DNA from: JACKAN01 sp964502735
GTDB lineage: Bacteria > Bdellovibrionota > Bdellovibrionia > Bdellovibrionales > UBA1609
Reading direction: 5' to 3'
Assembly: GCA_964502735.1 (NCBI GenBank)
Contig: CAZCYD010000015.1
Coordinates: 1-56,098, forward strand
Length of the DNA stretch: 56,098 nt
Shown here piece by piece: positions 17,448 to 26,922 of the stretch. The notes beneath the pieces were generated by a model. That model saw only the letters and a program-made list of their open reading frames with translations. It was not told where the DNA came from and did no database searches. The position numbers and the translations under genes were made by a program. Position 1 is the first letter of the stretch; each line of letters begins with the position of its first letter.

Positions 17448-17744
17448 TTATGCTCCAGGAGCCACTAAAATGTACATTCTTAACAACATCGCAATTAAGA
17501 CGCAAACTAAATTAAAAACAAACAGTGCCGTCCATTGCCAATTCCGAGACTTTCTCATAAACAATCCTGCAATAACCACCATCACAAAAACAAAAAGGAA
17601 GCTTTCGTAGGCAAAGACTTCTTGCCCAATTAAGGTGATTGTCAATCCCAACAGTAAACCTGTTGCCAAACGGAATGACAGTAAAAATAAGCTATTTGAT
17701 GAATTTTTTAGTTTCTCTTGTAAATTATTTACTAACTGTGACAC
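17448..17744 (-). CDS. Small integral membrane protein, three predicted helices
   Basis: The 98-aa product starts at a GTG with a perfect AAGGAGGAG site upstream. It has hydrophobic segments at about residues 19-41, 47-62 and 71-92, with MRKSRNW between the second and third. I do not recognise the family. It follows the GYF-TPR gene by 9 bp, so the two are very likely co-transcribed and may act together in the inner membrane. Composition and codon use look like the neighbours. Confidence 0.65.
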   Translation of the reverse strand: MSQLVNNLQEKLKNSSNSLFLLSFRLATGLLLGLTITLIGQEVFAYESFLFVFVMVVIAGLFMRKSRNWQWTALFVFNLVCVLIAMLLRMYILVAPGA

Positions 17745-17753
17745 AACTCCTCC

Positions 17754-20708
17754 TTAGTCGGCACCCAGGCTCTGCAGCTTTTGCTTCACTTGTGGGGCAT
17801 CTGGCGCACTGGGACTCAAAGCTAAATACCTATCATACGCCTGAATAGCTCTATCCATGAATCCTCTGGCTTCAAAAATTTGACCTTGTTCCCTATAAAT
17901 ATCAGCTAATCCATTTTCAATATCTTCAGCCTGTTTTAACATAGATTCAGCTATATCCAGATTGCCCGATCTCCTGTGACAAATTGCTATTTTTAAATAT
18001 ATTAAAGCTCCTTGAGGGCTCAGATTAATAGCATTGTGATATTCTTGAGCACAAAGTGAAAACTGTTCCATCTGCATATAAGCTTCCGCAGCTAAAACAT
18101 AGGACTCTGCAAGCTTATTATTTATTTTTCTTTCCTTTTGAGCATACTCTATGGCCTTTTCGGTGTCCTTCATCATTAAAGCCGCGCGACCTATCTGGTA
18201 ATGCGCTAATGGATAAATTTTATTTATCCTCAAGACCCTTTCAAACTGAATGATCGCCTTATCTGGTTTTTGCATCTGCATATACAATAAACCCGCCTCA
18301 TAGAGGGGTACTGCATCGGCTGGGTCCATAACTGCAGACTGGAGAAACTGATCCATTGCCAAATCTAATGCATTCAGATTTTTGTATGTTCTTCCCAGCT
18401 CTACTTTTGCATCTTTGTAATTTGGGTTAATACTCAGTATCTGCTCAAAAACAATCCGTGCATCGTTGAACCTTTCGTCCGCAAAATACATTCGCCCTAG
18501 AGCCAGTCTATATTCTAAAATCAAAGGGAATCGACTCACAATATTACTCATGTAATCAATGCCTGAAATTGCGCCTTGGACTGCTGATATTGTATTTGCA
18601 AACTCTATGTTAGCCTCGCGGTTGTTTGGATTGAGTTCGATAGCTCTGTTTGCCAAATTGTAGGCCTCGTTGATTTCCCCTGTTCTTAAGTAGGCCTTTA
18701 TTAAAAGAATAAGCGTTTCTACATCTGACTCAAATAAAGCCAGTGCATTTTTTCCATAAGTGATCGCGCCTTTATAGTTTCTTCTTCTTAATTCAATTTG
18801 TGCATAACTTCTAAAAACTTCGAAATTCTTTGGTGAAATTCTATTGGCTTTTACCAAAATTGCCGCCGCAGCTTCAAAATCGTAGCGTTGAGAATAATAG
18901 TCAGATAAGGTCACGTAGGCCTCTATTAAATTTGGATCGGCTTTGATAGCCTTATTTAACCACTCAATAGACTCCGTGCTCAGACTCAACTTCCATAAAC
19001 ACTTTGCCGCCTTCAGGGCCGCAATTCCATTGTTCTGATTTTTTTCAAAAGCTGTCTTGTACAAAGCTTGAGCCGAATTACAATCACCTTGCCTCTCAAA
19101 TATTTCACCCTCATCAACCAATTGACTTCCCTTAACGTTTTGAAGCTCCCCTTTTAGTGACCCGCCCAAATTTCTAACGATGGACTCAGCAACTTTATTT
19201 GAAGAATAGGACGCATAAGCCTTTTTCGCATAACCTAAAGCCGTAGCTTTATCATTTTCATAAATGGCAATCTCTGCCAATGTCGTCAAGGCGTCTGACT
19301 GTAGCTTTGGTGACACAAATTCATCTAGAGACACCGCTCGTCTTAACAAGGTTTTAGCTTCAGCTCTACGAAAAAAATGTTGATACTCTAACTGCCCCCA
19401 CAGAATCATGGCCTCCTTATGCTGAGGATTTACATCTAAAACCTGTTTATACCTCCGAGCAGCAGAGGCATAATCCTTCATACTTGTATGAACCTTAGCC
19501 TCAAAAATATAAGCCTTCATCCACTGAGGAAGTATCTCTTGCACAGAAGAAACATAGCCAAGAGCTGCAGCATAGGAACCTTTTTTATCAAGAATTAGCG
19601 CCTTTAAATAATAATAAAAAGTTGGCGGCGCTTCGTCTTCGCTAATCGCGCTCAGAACACCCTCAATAAAGGACTCCGCCTCTTCATGCTGACCTTTAAT
19701 CAAAAATTGTACAACATTGCACGAGTTGCCCTTTAAACCAGAAGGGTCCTGTTTCGCCGCCATTTGCACAATATTCGCAAGAGTTTGATAGTCCCTATTA
19801 TCTTTATAAGCAAATGGCCACAACTCTAAATAAGTCATACAGAGTAAGTTCAAAGCCGGCAAATGACTCGGGTAAGCTTCTAAAACCTGTGAGAGTTGAC
19901 TTTGTGCTTTCACATAATTTTTATGAGTATCTAAAAAGTAAAATTCAGAACCAATTCTAAAACTTTCCACCAATTCATTTCTGGACAACTCTCTTTTTTG
20001 CACAGGACCAATAAGGCGAACTCTCGAAGACAATCTTTCTTCTGGAGCCAAAAAGACATAGGCGACCAATAATACTGCGACAACTATAAATAAAACTGGA
20101 AGGCTTGCTAGTTTAAGTTTAGCTTTTGCCTCTGCTTTACCCATTGAAGCCAGCTCAATAGTCATGCCGTCAGATTTTTTTGATTTCTTCCTTTTGGGGA
20201 ACTCTAACTCGGGAATAATGCCGGTGGCCTGAGTCCACTCGTCCTCAATGGATTCGTCATGGACCGATTCATCTTGGGTGCCTTTCCGCGCAAACTTCTG
20301 ACTTCCACCTATGTTTTTTGATACCTTTCCAGTTACGGAATGATGAGGCTCATTGTCTGCCTTTCTTGGAGGATTATTATTTTTAGCCCTATCTTTCTTA
20401 TGTGTGTCTTTTTTAGCCGCAACGTTGGGTGGAAGAGGAACTTCTTCTTTTTTTTGGGGCGCTTCTTCCTTCTGACCCAAGTCTTTATAAGGCTCGTTTT
20501 GATCTTCTGTCAGCAAGCCCAGGAGTATATCGTAAAAGTCTGGGTTATGCGTAATCGGTATCCAGTTACTGCTGGGGTAAACGGCTATTGAATCTTCTTC
20601 TGTGATATCACCAAGCTGGATCTCTTCTATAACCCTCCGGGTACTGAGTGGCCCTTGTATTTTGCCTTGTCTTGTTTTTATTAACCATTTTTTGGAATTT
20701 GAATTCAT
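17754..20708 (-). CDS. Membrane-anchored GYF-domain and TPR-repeat protein
   Basis: The 984-aa protein has an N-terminal GYF_2-like domain (residues about 6-62: WLIKTRQGKIQGPLSTRRV, ending NPDFYDILLG). A charged, proline-containing linker (about 70-195) and one membrane helix (about 202-222, LPVLFIVVAVLLVAYVFLAP) follow. The rest is helical hairpins of TPR type filling residues 245-980, with typical A-x(3)-A-x(3)-P turns (NPQHKEA, NPNYKDA, SPQGALI). The GYF part would be cytoplasmic and the TPR solenoid periplasmic. GYF domains bind proline-rich peptides, so it may link a cytoplasmic partner to an envelope complex. The start codon follows the murA stop directly. Confidence 0.8.
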   Translation of the reverse strand: MNSNSKKWLIKTRQGKIQGPLSTRRVIEEIQLGDITEEDSIAVYPSSNWIPITHNPDFYDILLGLLTEDQNEPYKDLGQKEEAPQKKEEVPLPPNVAAKKDTHKKDRAKNNNPPRKADNEPHHSVTGKVSKNIGGSQKFARKGTQDESVHDESIEDEWTQATGIIPELEFPKRKKSKKSDGMTIELASMGKAEAKAKLKLASLPVLFIVVAVLLVAYVFLAPEERLSSRVRLIGPVQKRELSRNELVESFRIGSEFYFLDTHKNYVKAQSQLSQVLEAYPSHLPALNLLCMTYLELWPFAYKDNRDYQTLANIVQMAAKQDPSGLKGNSCNVVQFLIKGQHEEAESFIEGVLSAISEDEAPPTFYYYLKALILDKKGSYAAALGYVSSVQEILPQWMKAYIFEAKVHTSMKDYASAARRYKQVLDVNPQHKEAMILWGQLEYQHFFRRAEAKTLLRRAVSLDEFVSPKLQSDALTTLAEIAIYENDKATALGYAKKAYASYSSNKVAESIVRNLGGSLKGELQNVKGSQLVDEGEIFERQGDCNSAQALYKTAFEKNQNNGIAALKAAKCLWKLSLSTESIEWLNKAIKADPNLIEAYVTLSDYYSQRYDFEAAAAILVKANRISPKNFEVFRSYAQIELRRRNYKGAITYGKNALALFESDVETLILLIKAYLRTGEINEAYNLANRAIELNPNNREANIEFANTISAVQGAISGIDYMSNIVSRFPLILEYRLALGRMYFADERFNDARIVFEQILSINPNYKDAKVELGRTYKNLNALDLAMDQFLQSAVMDPADAVPLYEAGLLYMQMQKPDKAIIQFERVLRINKIYPLAHYQIGRAALMMKDTEKAIEYAQKERKINNKLAESYVLAAEAYMQMEQFSLCAQEYHNAINLSPQGALIYLKIAICHRRSGNLDIAESMLKQAEDIENGLADIYREQGQIFEARGFMDRAIQAYDRYLALSPSAPDAPQVKQKLQSLGAD

Positions 20709-21959
20709 TTATTTTGTTCGTTCGATATCGGCACCAATGCTTTGCAGTTTCTTTTCGAGTTTCTCATATCCTCGATCTAAATGATAGATTCTATTTACTA
20801 AAGTCTCGCCTTTGGCCACAAGACCAGCCAAGACTAAGCAGGCACTCGCTCTTAAATCAGTAGCCATCACAGGCGCACCAAAAAGGCTTTCTCTTCCTCT
20901 TACAATCGCCACTCTGGTCTTAGGCGTAATATCAGCCCCAAGTCTAGTTAGCTCTTGCACGTGCATAAATCTATTTTCAAATACCGTTTCGGAAATAACT
21001 GACGCCCCATTTGCAATAGTCATTAGGGACATAAACTGCGCCTGCAAGTCTGTTGGAAATGCCGGATGCGGAGCTGTCGCAATATCTACTCCCACCCAAG
21101 AGGAACAAGACAAAACCGTTATAGAGTTACTTTCTGTCATTATCTTAAAGCCACTCTCTCTCATTTTGCCGATAAGAGCTTCGAGATCCTGAGGGTAGCA
21201 TTTTTTGACTGTGACCTCACCCTTTGTTATAGCTCCTGCTATTAACAAAGTTCCAGCTTCAATTCTGTCGGGAATAATTGTGTGCTCTGCCGGTCGTAAA
21301 TGCTCAACACCTTCTATTCTAATTATACTTGTGCCCGCGCCCTCTATTTTAGCACCCATTTTAATTAAGTACTTGGCCAAATCTACAACTTCTGGTTCTT
21401 TAGCCGCATTTTCTATAACTGTTACGCCTTCAGCCAGGCTCGCAGCCATTAAAAGATTTTCTGTAGCTCCAACTGAGGCCATTTCAAATATAACAAGGCC
21501 CCCTTGGAGTCGCGGAGCTGCAGCCAAAACATAGCCCTTCTCAATCTGAATCTCTGCACCCAAAGCCTTAAACCCATCCAGGTGATAGTTGATGGGTCGA
21601 GTTCCAATAGCACATCCCCCAGGTAAACTTACCTGAGCCGAACCATATTTTGCCAAGAGTGGCCCCATGCAAAGGGTACTGGCTCTCATTTTTCTAACGA
21701 CATCATATTGCGCTACTGGATCTTTGGTTTTAGTGACCTGAATTCTCAGGCAATTTCCTTCACGTCGAATCTCACAACCCAAATATGTCAATAGCTCACA
21801 TGTTGAATCTATATCTTTTAAATGTGGAACGTTGTGAAAAACGTGTTCACCCTCGGCCAATAAAGTAGAAAACAATAACGGAAGGGCTGCATTTTTTGCA
21901 CCGCTTGTCTCAACCTCTCCTTTTAAGACCCTTCCCCCCCTTACTAACATTTTATCCAT
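20709..21959 (-). CDS. murA: UDP-N-acetylglucosamine 1-carboxyvinyltransferase
   Basis: MurA transfers enolpyruvate from PEP to UDP-GlcNAc, the first committed step of peptidoglycan synthesis. The start MDKMLVRGG has GGAAGGGG just upstream and gives 416 aa, the usual size; the frame extends 17 codons further but those residues do not fit the family. Signatures: SGAKNAALPLLFSTLLAEG (Lys near 22), and the active-site loop LPGGCAIGTRPINYH with the PEP-binding cysteine that fosfomycin targets. DRIEAGTLLIAGAITKGEV and the later HPAFPTDLQAQFMSLM are also typical. It lies between prmC and the GYF-TPR gene with no spacer downstream. Confidence 0.95.
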   Translation of the reverse strand: MDKMLVRGGRVLKGEVETSGAKNAALPLLFSTLLAEGEHVFHNVPHLKDIDSTCELLTYLGCEIRREGNCLRIQVTKTKDPVAQYDVVRKMRASTLCMGPLLAKYGSAQVSLPGGCAIGTRPINYHLDGFKALGAEIQIEKGYVLAAAPRLQGGLVIFEMASVGATENLLMAASLAEGVTVIENAAKEPEVVDLAKYLIKMGAKIEGAGTSIIRIEGVEHLRPAEHTIIPDRIEAGTLLIAGAITKGEVTVKKCYPQDLEALIGKMRESGFKIMTESNSITVLSCSSWVGVDIATAPHPAFPTDLQAQFMSLMTIANGASVISETVFENRFMHVQELTRLGADITPKTRVAIVRGRESLFGAPVMATDLRASACLVLAGLVAKGETLVNRIYHLDRGYEKLEKKLQSIGADIERTK

Positions 21960-22006
21960 TTTGCCCCTTCCAAACGCAAGGCTTAGTATTTTACCTGCAA
22001 TTACTT

Positions 22007-22873
22007 TCAATGCGATTTTTTAATAATTAAATATCTATCCCTGCCAGCGAGATCCTTTAGGACCTTACTTTCTCTCCAAAGTGAGGAGCTGGCAAACAAA
22101 TTTAACAATACGCTCCCTTGATCAAATCCGATCTCACACAAAAAGAATCCCCCTGGCTTAAGTAGCTGATAAGCAACTTCAGACCATGGCTCATAGAGCT
22201 CCCAACCCTTACCTCCCCCAAATAAAGCCTCATGAGGTTCGTATTTCATAACGGAACCTGACACTTCCTTAGATTGTGTAGAAATATAAGGGGGATTACT
22301 TATAATCATATCTAGGCCCGTCCAACCCAACTCTCTACAGTAAGGTACAAGCTTTTCGACTTTTGTTTTTTTGACTGTTATAGACTCATCTAAAAAATGT
22401 TTTTTTATATTTTTTTTGGCTATCTGAATAGCCGCTTCAGAATCGTCCACCAACAGAGCTTTTCCTCTCTTCAATGCCAAAAGTAAACTCAAGCCAATAC
22501 AACCACTGCCACAGCCAAAATCAGCAAACCTTGGATTCTCAATTTTATGTAACTCTCCCAATGCCAGATCAATCAAACCCTCTGTTTCGGGGCGAGGTAT
22601 TAAAACCCCCTCCTCTATACAAAATGTGTTTTTATAAAAATCTGTCTCACCTAGTAAATAGGCCGTAGGGTAATCTAGGCATCTCTTACCTATAAGATCA
22701 AAAAAGTGTTTCTGCTCATTTTCGCTCAACGGCTTTTCTGCCTGCAAATACAGCCCTGTAGAGTCTAATCCAAGTACATAGCCCAATATCCATCGGACCT
22801 CCATTTCGGAGAACTCTACCTTTGCTGATTGGAGATCCAAAACTGCCCGACGAATAGCCTCTGCAATTTTCAT
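22007..22873 (-). CDS. prmC: Release factor glutamine methyltransferase
   Basis: PrmC methylates the glutamine of the GGQ motif in RF1 and RF2. The 288-aa product from ATG 22873 (GGGGAT upstream; a GTG at 22885 is the alternative) has the helical N domain (AEAIRRAVLDLQSAKVEFSE), a SAM-binding segment FADFGCGSGCIGLSLLLAL, and the catalytic NPPYIS followed by EPHEALFGGGKGWELYEPW. It directly follows prfA, its substrate gene, as in many bacteria, and is followed by murA. Confidence 0.92.
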   Translation of the reverse strand: MKIAEAIRRAVLDLQSAKVEFSEMEVRWILGYVLGLDSTGLYLQAEKPLSENEQKHFFDLIGKRCLDYPTAYLLGETDFYKNTFCIEEGVLIPRPETEGLIDLALGELHKIENPRFADFGCGSGCIGLSLLLALKRGKALLVDDSEAAIQIAKKNIKKHFLDESITVKKTKVEKLVPYCRELGWTGLDMIISNPPYISTQSKEVSGSVMKYEPHEALFGGGKGWELYEPWSEVAYQLLKPGGFFLCEIGFDQGSVLLNLFASSSLWRESKVLKDLAGRDRYLIIKKSH

Positions 22874-22891
22874 ATTGATCCCCACGCCTTC

Positions 22892-23962
22892 TTAGTTAGA
22901 TCTTTGCTTTAGGGATTCAGCTTGAAAATGTGCAACAAGGGGATCTATCACTACGTCAAAATCGCCCTGCATAATGTCTGAAAGTTTTTGTGTAGTAAGC
23001 CCAATCCTATGATCTGTAACGCGCGATTGAGGAAAATTGTAGGTTCTAATCCTCTCAGATCTATCGCCAGTTCCAATTTGTGATAGCCTTTCTTTTGAGG
23101 CCTCTTTCATTCTTTTTTCCTCTTCTGCAGCTAATAGTCGAGAGTAAAGAACCTTCAACGCCTTATCTTTGTTTGCAAGTTGTGATTTGCCGTCCTGGCA
23201 ACTAACAACTGTATTTGTTGGAATATGAGTGACTCGAACAGCAGAATCCGTTGTATTTACAGATTGTCCGCCATTTCCGCTTGATCGATACACATCTATC
23301 CGAAGATCTTTTGGGTCGATCTTTACATCAATTTCTTCTGCTTCAGGTATAACCGCAACTGTAACCGTCGATGTGTGCACTCGGCCTTGTGATTCTGTCT
23401 TTGGCACCCTCTGCACTCTATGAACACCGCTTTCATATTTTAACAAACTATAAACCTTGTTACCAGATATGGAGGCAATGGCTTCCCTAACTCCCCCCGC
23501 ATTTCCAGGAGAAAACGATATGGGCTCGACCTTCCAACCTTTTTCTGCGGCAAAAAGTGCATAGCCCCTATACAGCTCCTCGGCAAAAAGACTCGCCTCA
23601 TCTCCACCCGCCCCAGCACGAATTTCAAGAATAACATTTTTGCCATCGTTTGGATCTTTTGGAAGAAGGGCTATCTTGAGACCTGTCTCAACCTGGTCTT
23701 TTTGTTTTTCCAAAAATGACAAGTCCTCTTTTGCCAATTGCCTTAACTCTTCATCACTCTCTTCTTCCAAAAGAAGCTTGTTATTACTAACCTCTTGGCA
23801 AATACGTTTGTATTCTCTAAATTTTGTAACAATATCTTCCAGGTCAGAAAGCTCCTTCATCAACAGCTTATATCGAGCTAAGTCGTTTGCAAGACCTGGC
23901 TCTTGAAGCTGCTGGTTAATGCGTTCATAACGGCTTTCTACCTCTTCAAGTTTCTTAAACAT
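22892..23962 (-). CDS. prfA: Peptide chain release factor 1
   Basis: RF1 recognises UAA and UAG. The 356-aa protein has the N-terminal coiled-coil domain, the anticodon-like PxT segment (VPKTESQGRVHTSTVTVAV), and the GGQ loop RSSGNGGQSVNTTDSAVRVTH-type sequence near residue 230. RVTDHRIGLTTQKL follows near the C terminus. The PKT rather than SPF-type recognition motif identifies RF1 instead of RF2. It is the first gene of prfA-prmC-murA. The 250 bp between it and rho hold no rpmE. Confidence 0.95.
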   Translation of the reverse strand: MFKKLEEVESRYERINQQLQEPGLANDLARYKLLMKELSDLEDIVTKFREYKRICQEVSNNKLLLEEESDEELRQLAKEDLSFLEKQKDQVETGLKIALLPKDPNDGKNVILEIRAGAGGDEASLFAEELYRGYALFAAEKGWKVEPISFSPGNAGGVREAIASISGNKVYSLLKYESGVHRVQRVPKTESQGRVHTSTVTVAVIPEAEEIDVKIDPKDLRIDVYRSSGNGGQSVNTTDSAVRVTHIPTNTVVSCQDGKSQLANKDKALKVLYSRLLAAEEEKRMKEASKERLSQIGTGDRSERIRTYNFPQSRVTDHRIGLTTQKLSDIMQGDFDVVIDPLVAHFQAESLKQRSN

Positions 23963-24150
23963 TTTTATGCATCCCAGTATTTGTCAAATTTTCAAAAATA
24001 CTTTTACAAGCCCTCAATCCGGTGATAATTATTACAGCTCGTTTTAAATCTCTAATATGATCGCTGAATTGGGACTCTCAAATTGGCAATTGTAAACCCC
24101 ACACTAAAAGTTATCCACATTGAAATCCACATTTTAATGACGCTTCGCTT

Positions 24151-24174
24151 AACGGGAGTTGGGGAACTCCGTTT
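24151..24174 (-). terminator. Hairpin downstream of rho
   Basis: AACGGGAGTT pairs with AACTCCGTT around GGGG, with one bulged G. It lies 40-60 bp beyond the rho stop codon on the minus strand. No T run follows, so it is a weak candidate for an intrinsic terminator; it could also stabilise the mRNA 3' end. Confidence 0.3.
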
Positions 24175-24213
24175 CTCGCCTCTGTTTTGAATAACTTTTT
24201 AAAAATCAATGGC

Positions 24214-25944
24214 TTAGCTTCCACCCATGGATCCCAAAAATTCCTGATTTGTTTTTGCATCCTTAAGTTTATCTAGCAAAAACTCCATACTATCCACAAC
24301 ATTCATGGGTGCAAGAACCTTCCTTAATATCCACAGTCTGTTCAAATCAGATTTTTCAACTAGCAAGTCCTCTTTCCTCGTTCCAGACTTGTTAATATCC
24401 ATGCATGGGAAAATTCTCTTCTCCATTAGTTTTCTATCCAATAAGATTTCTGAGTTACCTGTACCCTTAAACTCTTCAAATATAACTTCGTCCATACGTG
24501 AGCCTGTATCAATCAGGGCCGTTGCAATAATTGTTAAACTGCCCCCTTGCTCAATATTCCTAGCCGCCCCAAAAAACCTTTTTGGCTTGTGAAGGGCGTT
24601 GGAGTCCACACCGCCCGAAAGGATTTTCCCCGAAGGAGGTACAACTGTATTATAAGCACGGGCCAGACGTGTTATTGAGTCCAAAAGAATGACGACATCG
24701 TGTTTGTGCTCAACCAATCTTTTCGCCTTTTCAATTACCATCTCTGCAACTTGAACGTGACGGGAAGGGGGCTCATCAAAAGTGGAGCTGACAACTTCGC
24801 CCTTCACATTTCTCGACATATCTGTAACTTCTTCTGGTCGTTCATCAATTAGCAACACTATCAACTTAACTTCGGGATGGTTGGTCGTGATTGCGTTGGC
24901 AATATTCTGCATTAACTCAGTTTTACCGGTTCTTGGCGGTGCAACTATCAAAGCCCGCTGTCCCTTTCCAAGAGGAGCCATAAGGTCCACAACCCTTGTT
25001 GTGTACTCATTAGATCTGTACTCTAATTTCAATTTTTCTTTAGGATACAGAGGTGTCAGGTTGTCAAAAAGAAGCTTATCTTTAGACTTTTCAGGTAGCT
25101 CATGATTTAGCTCATCAACTTTTAATAAGGCAAAATACCTCTCTCCCTCTTTGGGTGGACGAACTGTGCCCGTAACCGTATCTCCTGTTCGCAGTCCGAA
25201 CCTTCGGATCTGAGACGGACTTACGTAAATATCATCCGGGCCTGGCAGATAATTGTAATCTGGAGAGCGCAAGAAGCCATAACCATCTGGTAGAATTTCC
25301 AAAACTCCACCACCAAAGATATCACCTAACTTTGCCGCTCTCTTAAGAATTTCAAAAATCATATCTTGCCGACGCATACCCGCCGCATTTTCAATTTTAA
25401 GCTTCTGAGCAAACTCTGTTACGGTCTTGATATCCATCGTTTTCAAATGTTTTGAATGTAGGTTTTCCTTTTCTTCATCTGTTAAAACAACGTCACTTAA
25501 GTCCACGTCCTCATCTTGGTGGATCTCATCTTCCATTTTATCTGAGCGGTCCCTGTAGTAGTTATTGTTGTTGTTACTGTGACCGCCAGGTCTTGGTCGC
25601 TGTTTCTGCTGATTGCGCCCACCGTTATTGTTGCGCTTGTTGTTGTCACCTCTTCCACCAGAACGACTGCGGTAAGAAGTGCGATCTCCACCTCTGTCAT
25701 TTCTATTTTCTCTGTTCTCTCTATTTTCACGAGGCGTTGTTGACGATTCCTCGCCCCCAGTCTGGCCGGCAGAAGCTTCCCGTTCTGCAGGTGGATGGGC
25801 TGGCACATCTGCTGCTGTCCCACTTGCGGGCCCCTCTATTTTATTCTCTCTTGCCCGCGACGTATATACGCGTTTTTGTTTTGGTTCTTTACTTTCGTCT
25901 TCTTTACCCTTTGCTTGGGTAGATGGTGGCTGTTGCTCTGACAT
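24214..25944 (-). CDS. rho: Transcription termination factor Rho with a long disordered N-terminal region
   Basis: The 576-aa Rho is about 150 residues longer than E. coli Rho because of a low-complexity start (residues 1-160) rich in Arg, Asn, Gly and Glu (RENRENRNDRGGDR, NNKRNNNGG). Then come the Rho_N helical domain (about 163-205), the cold-shock RNA-binding domain (210-275, GYGFLRSPDYNYLPGPDDIY), Walker A VAPPRTGKTEL (about 335), Walker B VVILLDSITRLARAYN, the Q-loop/R-loop region SGGVDSNALHKPKRF and EFKGTGNSEI. It is an RNA helicase that stops untranslated transcripts. AGGAGT precedes the ATG. The 414-bp upstream region may carry autoregulation but no element was identified. Confidence 0.95.
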   Translation of the reverse strand: MSEQQPPSTQAKGKEDESKEPKQKRVYTSRARENKIEGPASGTAADVPAHPPAEREASAGQTGGEESSTTPRENRENRENRNDRGGDRTSYRSRSGGRGDNNKRNNNGGRNQQKQRPRPGGHSNNNNNYYRDRSDKMEDEIHQDEDVDLSDVVLTDEEKENLHSKHLKTMDIKTVTEFAQKLKIENAAGMRRQDMIFEILKRAAKLGDIFGGGVLEILPDGYGFLRSPDYNYLPGPDDIYVSPSQIRRFGLRTGDTVTGTVRPPKEGERYFALLKVDELNHELPEKSKDKLLFDNLTPLYPKEKLKLEYRSNEYTTRVVDLMAPLGKGQRALIVAPPRTGKTELMQNIANAITTNHPEVKLIVLLIDERPEEVTDMSRNVKGEVVSSTFDEPPSRHVQVAEMVIEKAKRLVEHKHDVVILLDSITRLARAYNTVVPPSGKILSGGVDSNALHKPKRFFGAARNIEQGGSLTIIATALIDTGSRMDEVIFEEFKGTGNSEILLDRKLMEKRIFPCMDINKSGTRKEDLLVEKSDLNRLWILRKVLAPMNVVDSMEFLLDKLKDAKTNQEFLGSMGGS

Positions 25945-26358
25945 AACTCCTCTTTGAAAGATATTTTTAATTTAGGTTTGAATACAAAAGGATTCTCTTA
26001 ATTTTTGTTGGTTGTTGTTTTGGAATAAAAACTCTTACAACGTTCTATTTTGATTGTGAACACATTTGACTACTTTCTGATTTCCGAGTTCTGAGTTGAT
26101 TGATCTGACTCTTTTGATTTCTGATCAACTTTTTCCCTACCGAATTTTGTCAAATATCTTCATCAAATATCGGTCCTAAAGCCTGCTTGTCAATGAAATA
26201 ACACCCTATGTTAACTTAAATGTAGAAAAAACTCAACTCCCATTTTTTTACGATGGCCTATTTATGACTTATTTTAGGACAAATCGTCTTGAGTTACACT
26301 CATTTAACTCATAAAACTTGAGAAGTGCTGGCCTTTTTTATATCATTAACAACGACTT
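25945..26358. other. AT-rich gap between rho (minus) and an exported protein (plus)
   Basis: This 414-bp divergent region should contain the promoters of rho and of the 26359 gene. I see repeated short TGATTT/CTGAT words near 26080-26130, but no ORF, hairpin or promoter pair that I would defend. A long rho leader is known from other bacteria as the site of Rho autoregulation; whether it is so here is not visible. Confidence 0.3.
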
Positions 26359-26796
26359 ATGAAAGTTTTGAGTCTGCCATACAAAGTTTGCAAGAAAATA
26401 GGGGCCCTAGCTAAGCTGTGGCAGCCTTTTATTGTGATCTCCTTTTTTACTTTCTCACTCCTGGCCTCTCCTACGGTGTCTTGGGTATCTTCAAGTGAGG
26501 ACTCTTCCCATGTGACCTTGTTGAGTCAACACTATTATGAGAACATTATAACTCCTCACACCTGCGACCAACAGGATTTCTCTACGCACACCTGTCAAGC
26601 TAGCAACTCACCACAGGAGGATGAGGAGCCCCTTCCCGATGAAGCCTCTTTTCAGTTTGATACTATTGATGATCTTATCGAAACTCACTTTGACCTAGTG
26701 GCACCAACTTCAGCTGCCGCTGATTTTGCTAACCACCCCTTATTCTTAGCCACGGCTTTGTCAAACTTACTTCGCCCCCCTTGGCAATCAGTTTAG
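26359..26796 (+). CDS. Hypothetical exported protein
   Basis: The 145-aa ORF starts with a positively charged segment and a hydrophobic core (residues 22-40, FIVISFFTFSLLASPTVSW), consistent with a signal peptide or membrane anchor. It has two cysteines (THTCQ, TPHTCD) in a ~70-residue polar region and an acidic, proline-containing stretch (EDEEPLPDEASF), ending in LLRPPWQSV. I do not recognise the family. No strong ribosome site is visible before the ATG. It stands alone between rho and the carbonic anhydrase gene. Confidence 0.45.
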   Translation: MKVLSLPYKVCKKIGALAKLWQPFIVISFFTFSLLASPTVSWVSSSEDSSHVTLLSQHYYENIITPHTCDQQDFSTHTCQASNSPQEDEEPLPDEASFQFDTIDDLIETHFDLVAPTSAAADFANHPLFLATALSNLLRPPWQSV

Positions 26797-26922
26797 TTTC
26801 TTTACCAGTCTGTTTTAAAAGCAATAGAAAATTCAATCTGTAAGAAAACGAACTCATTCGACTTCAAGTACGAATAAAAAAGAATTGGCCTTACGGCCTT
26901 TTCGTAACCACGAGGAATATTT

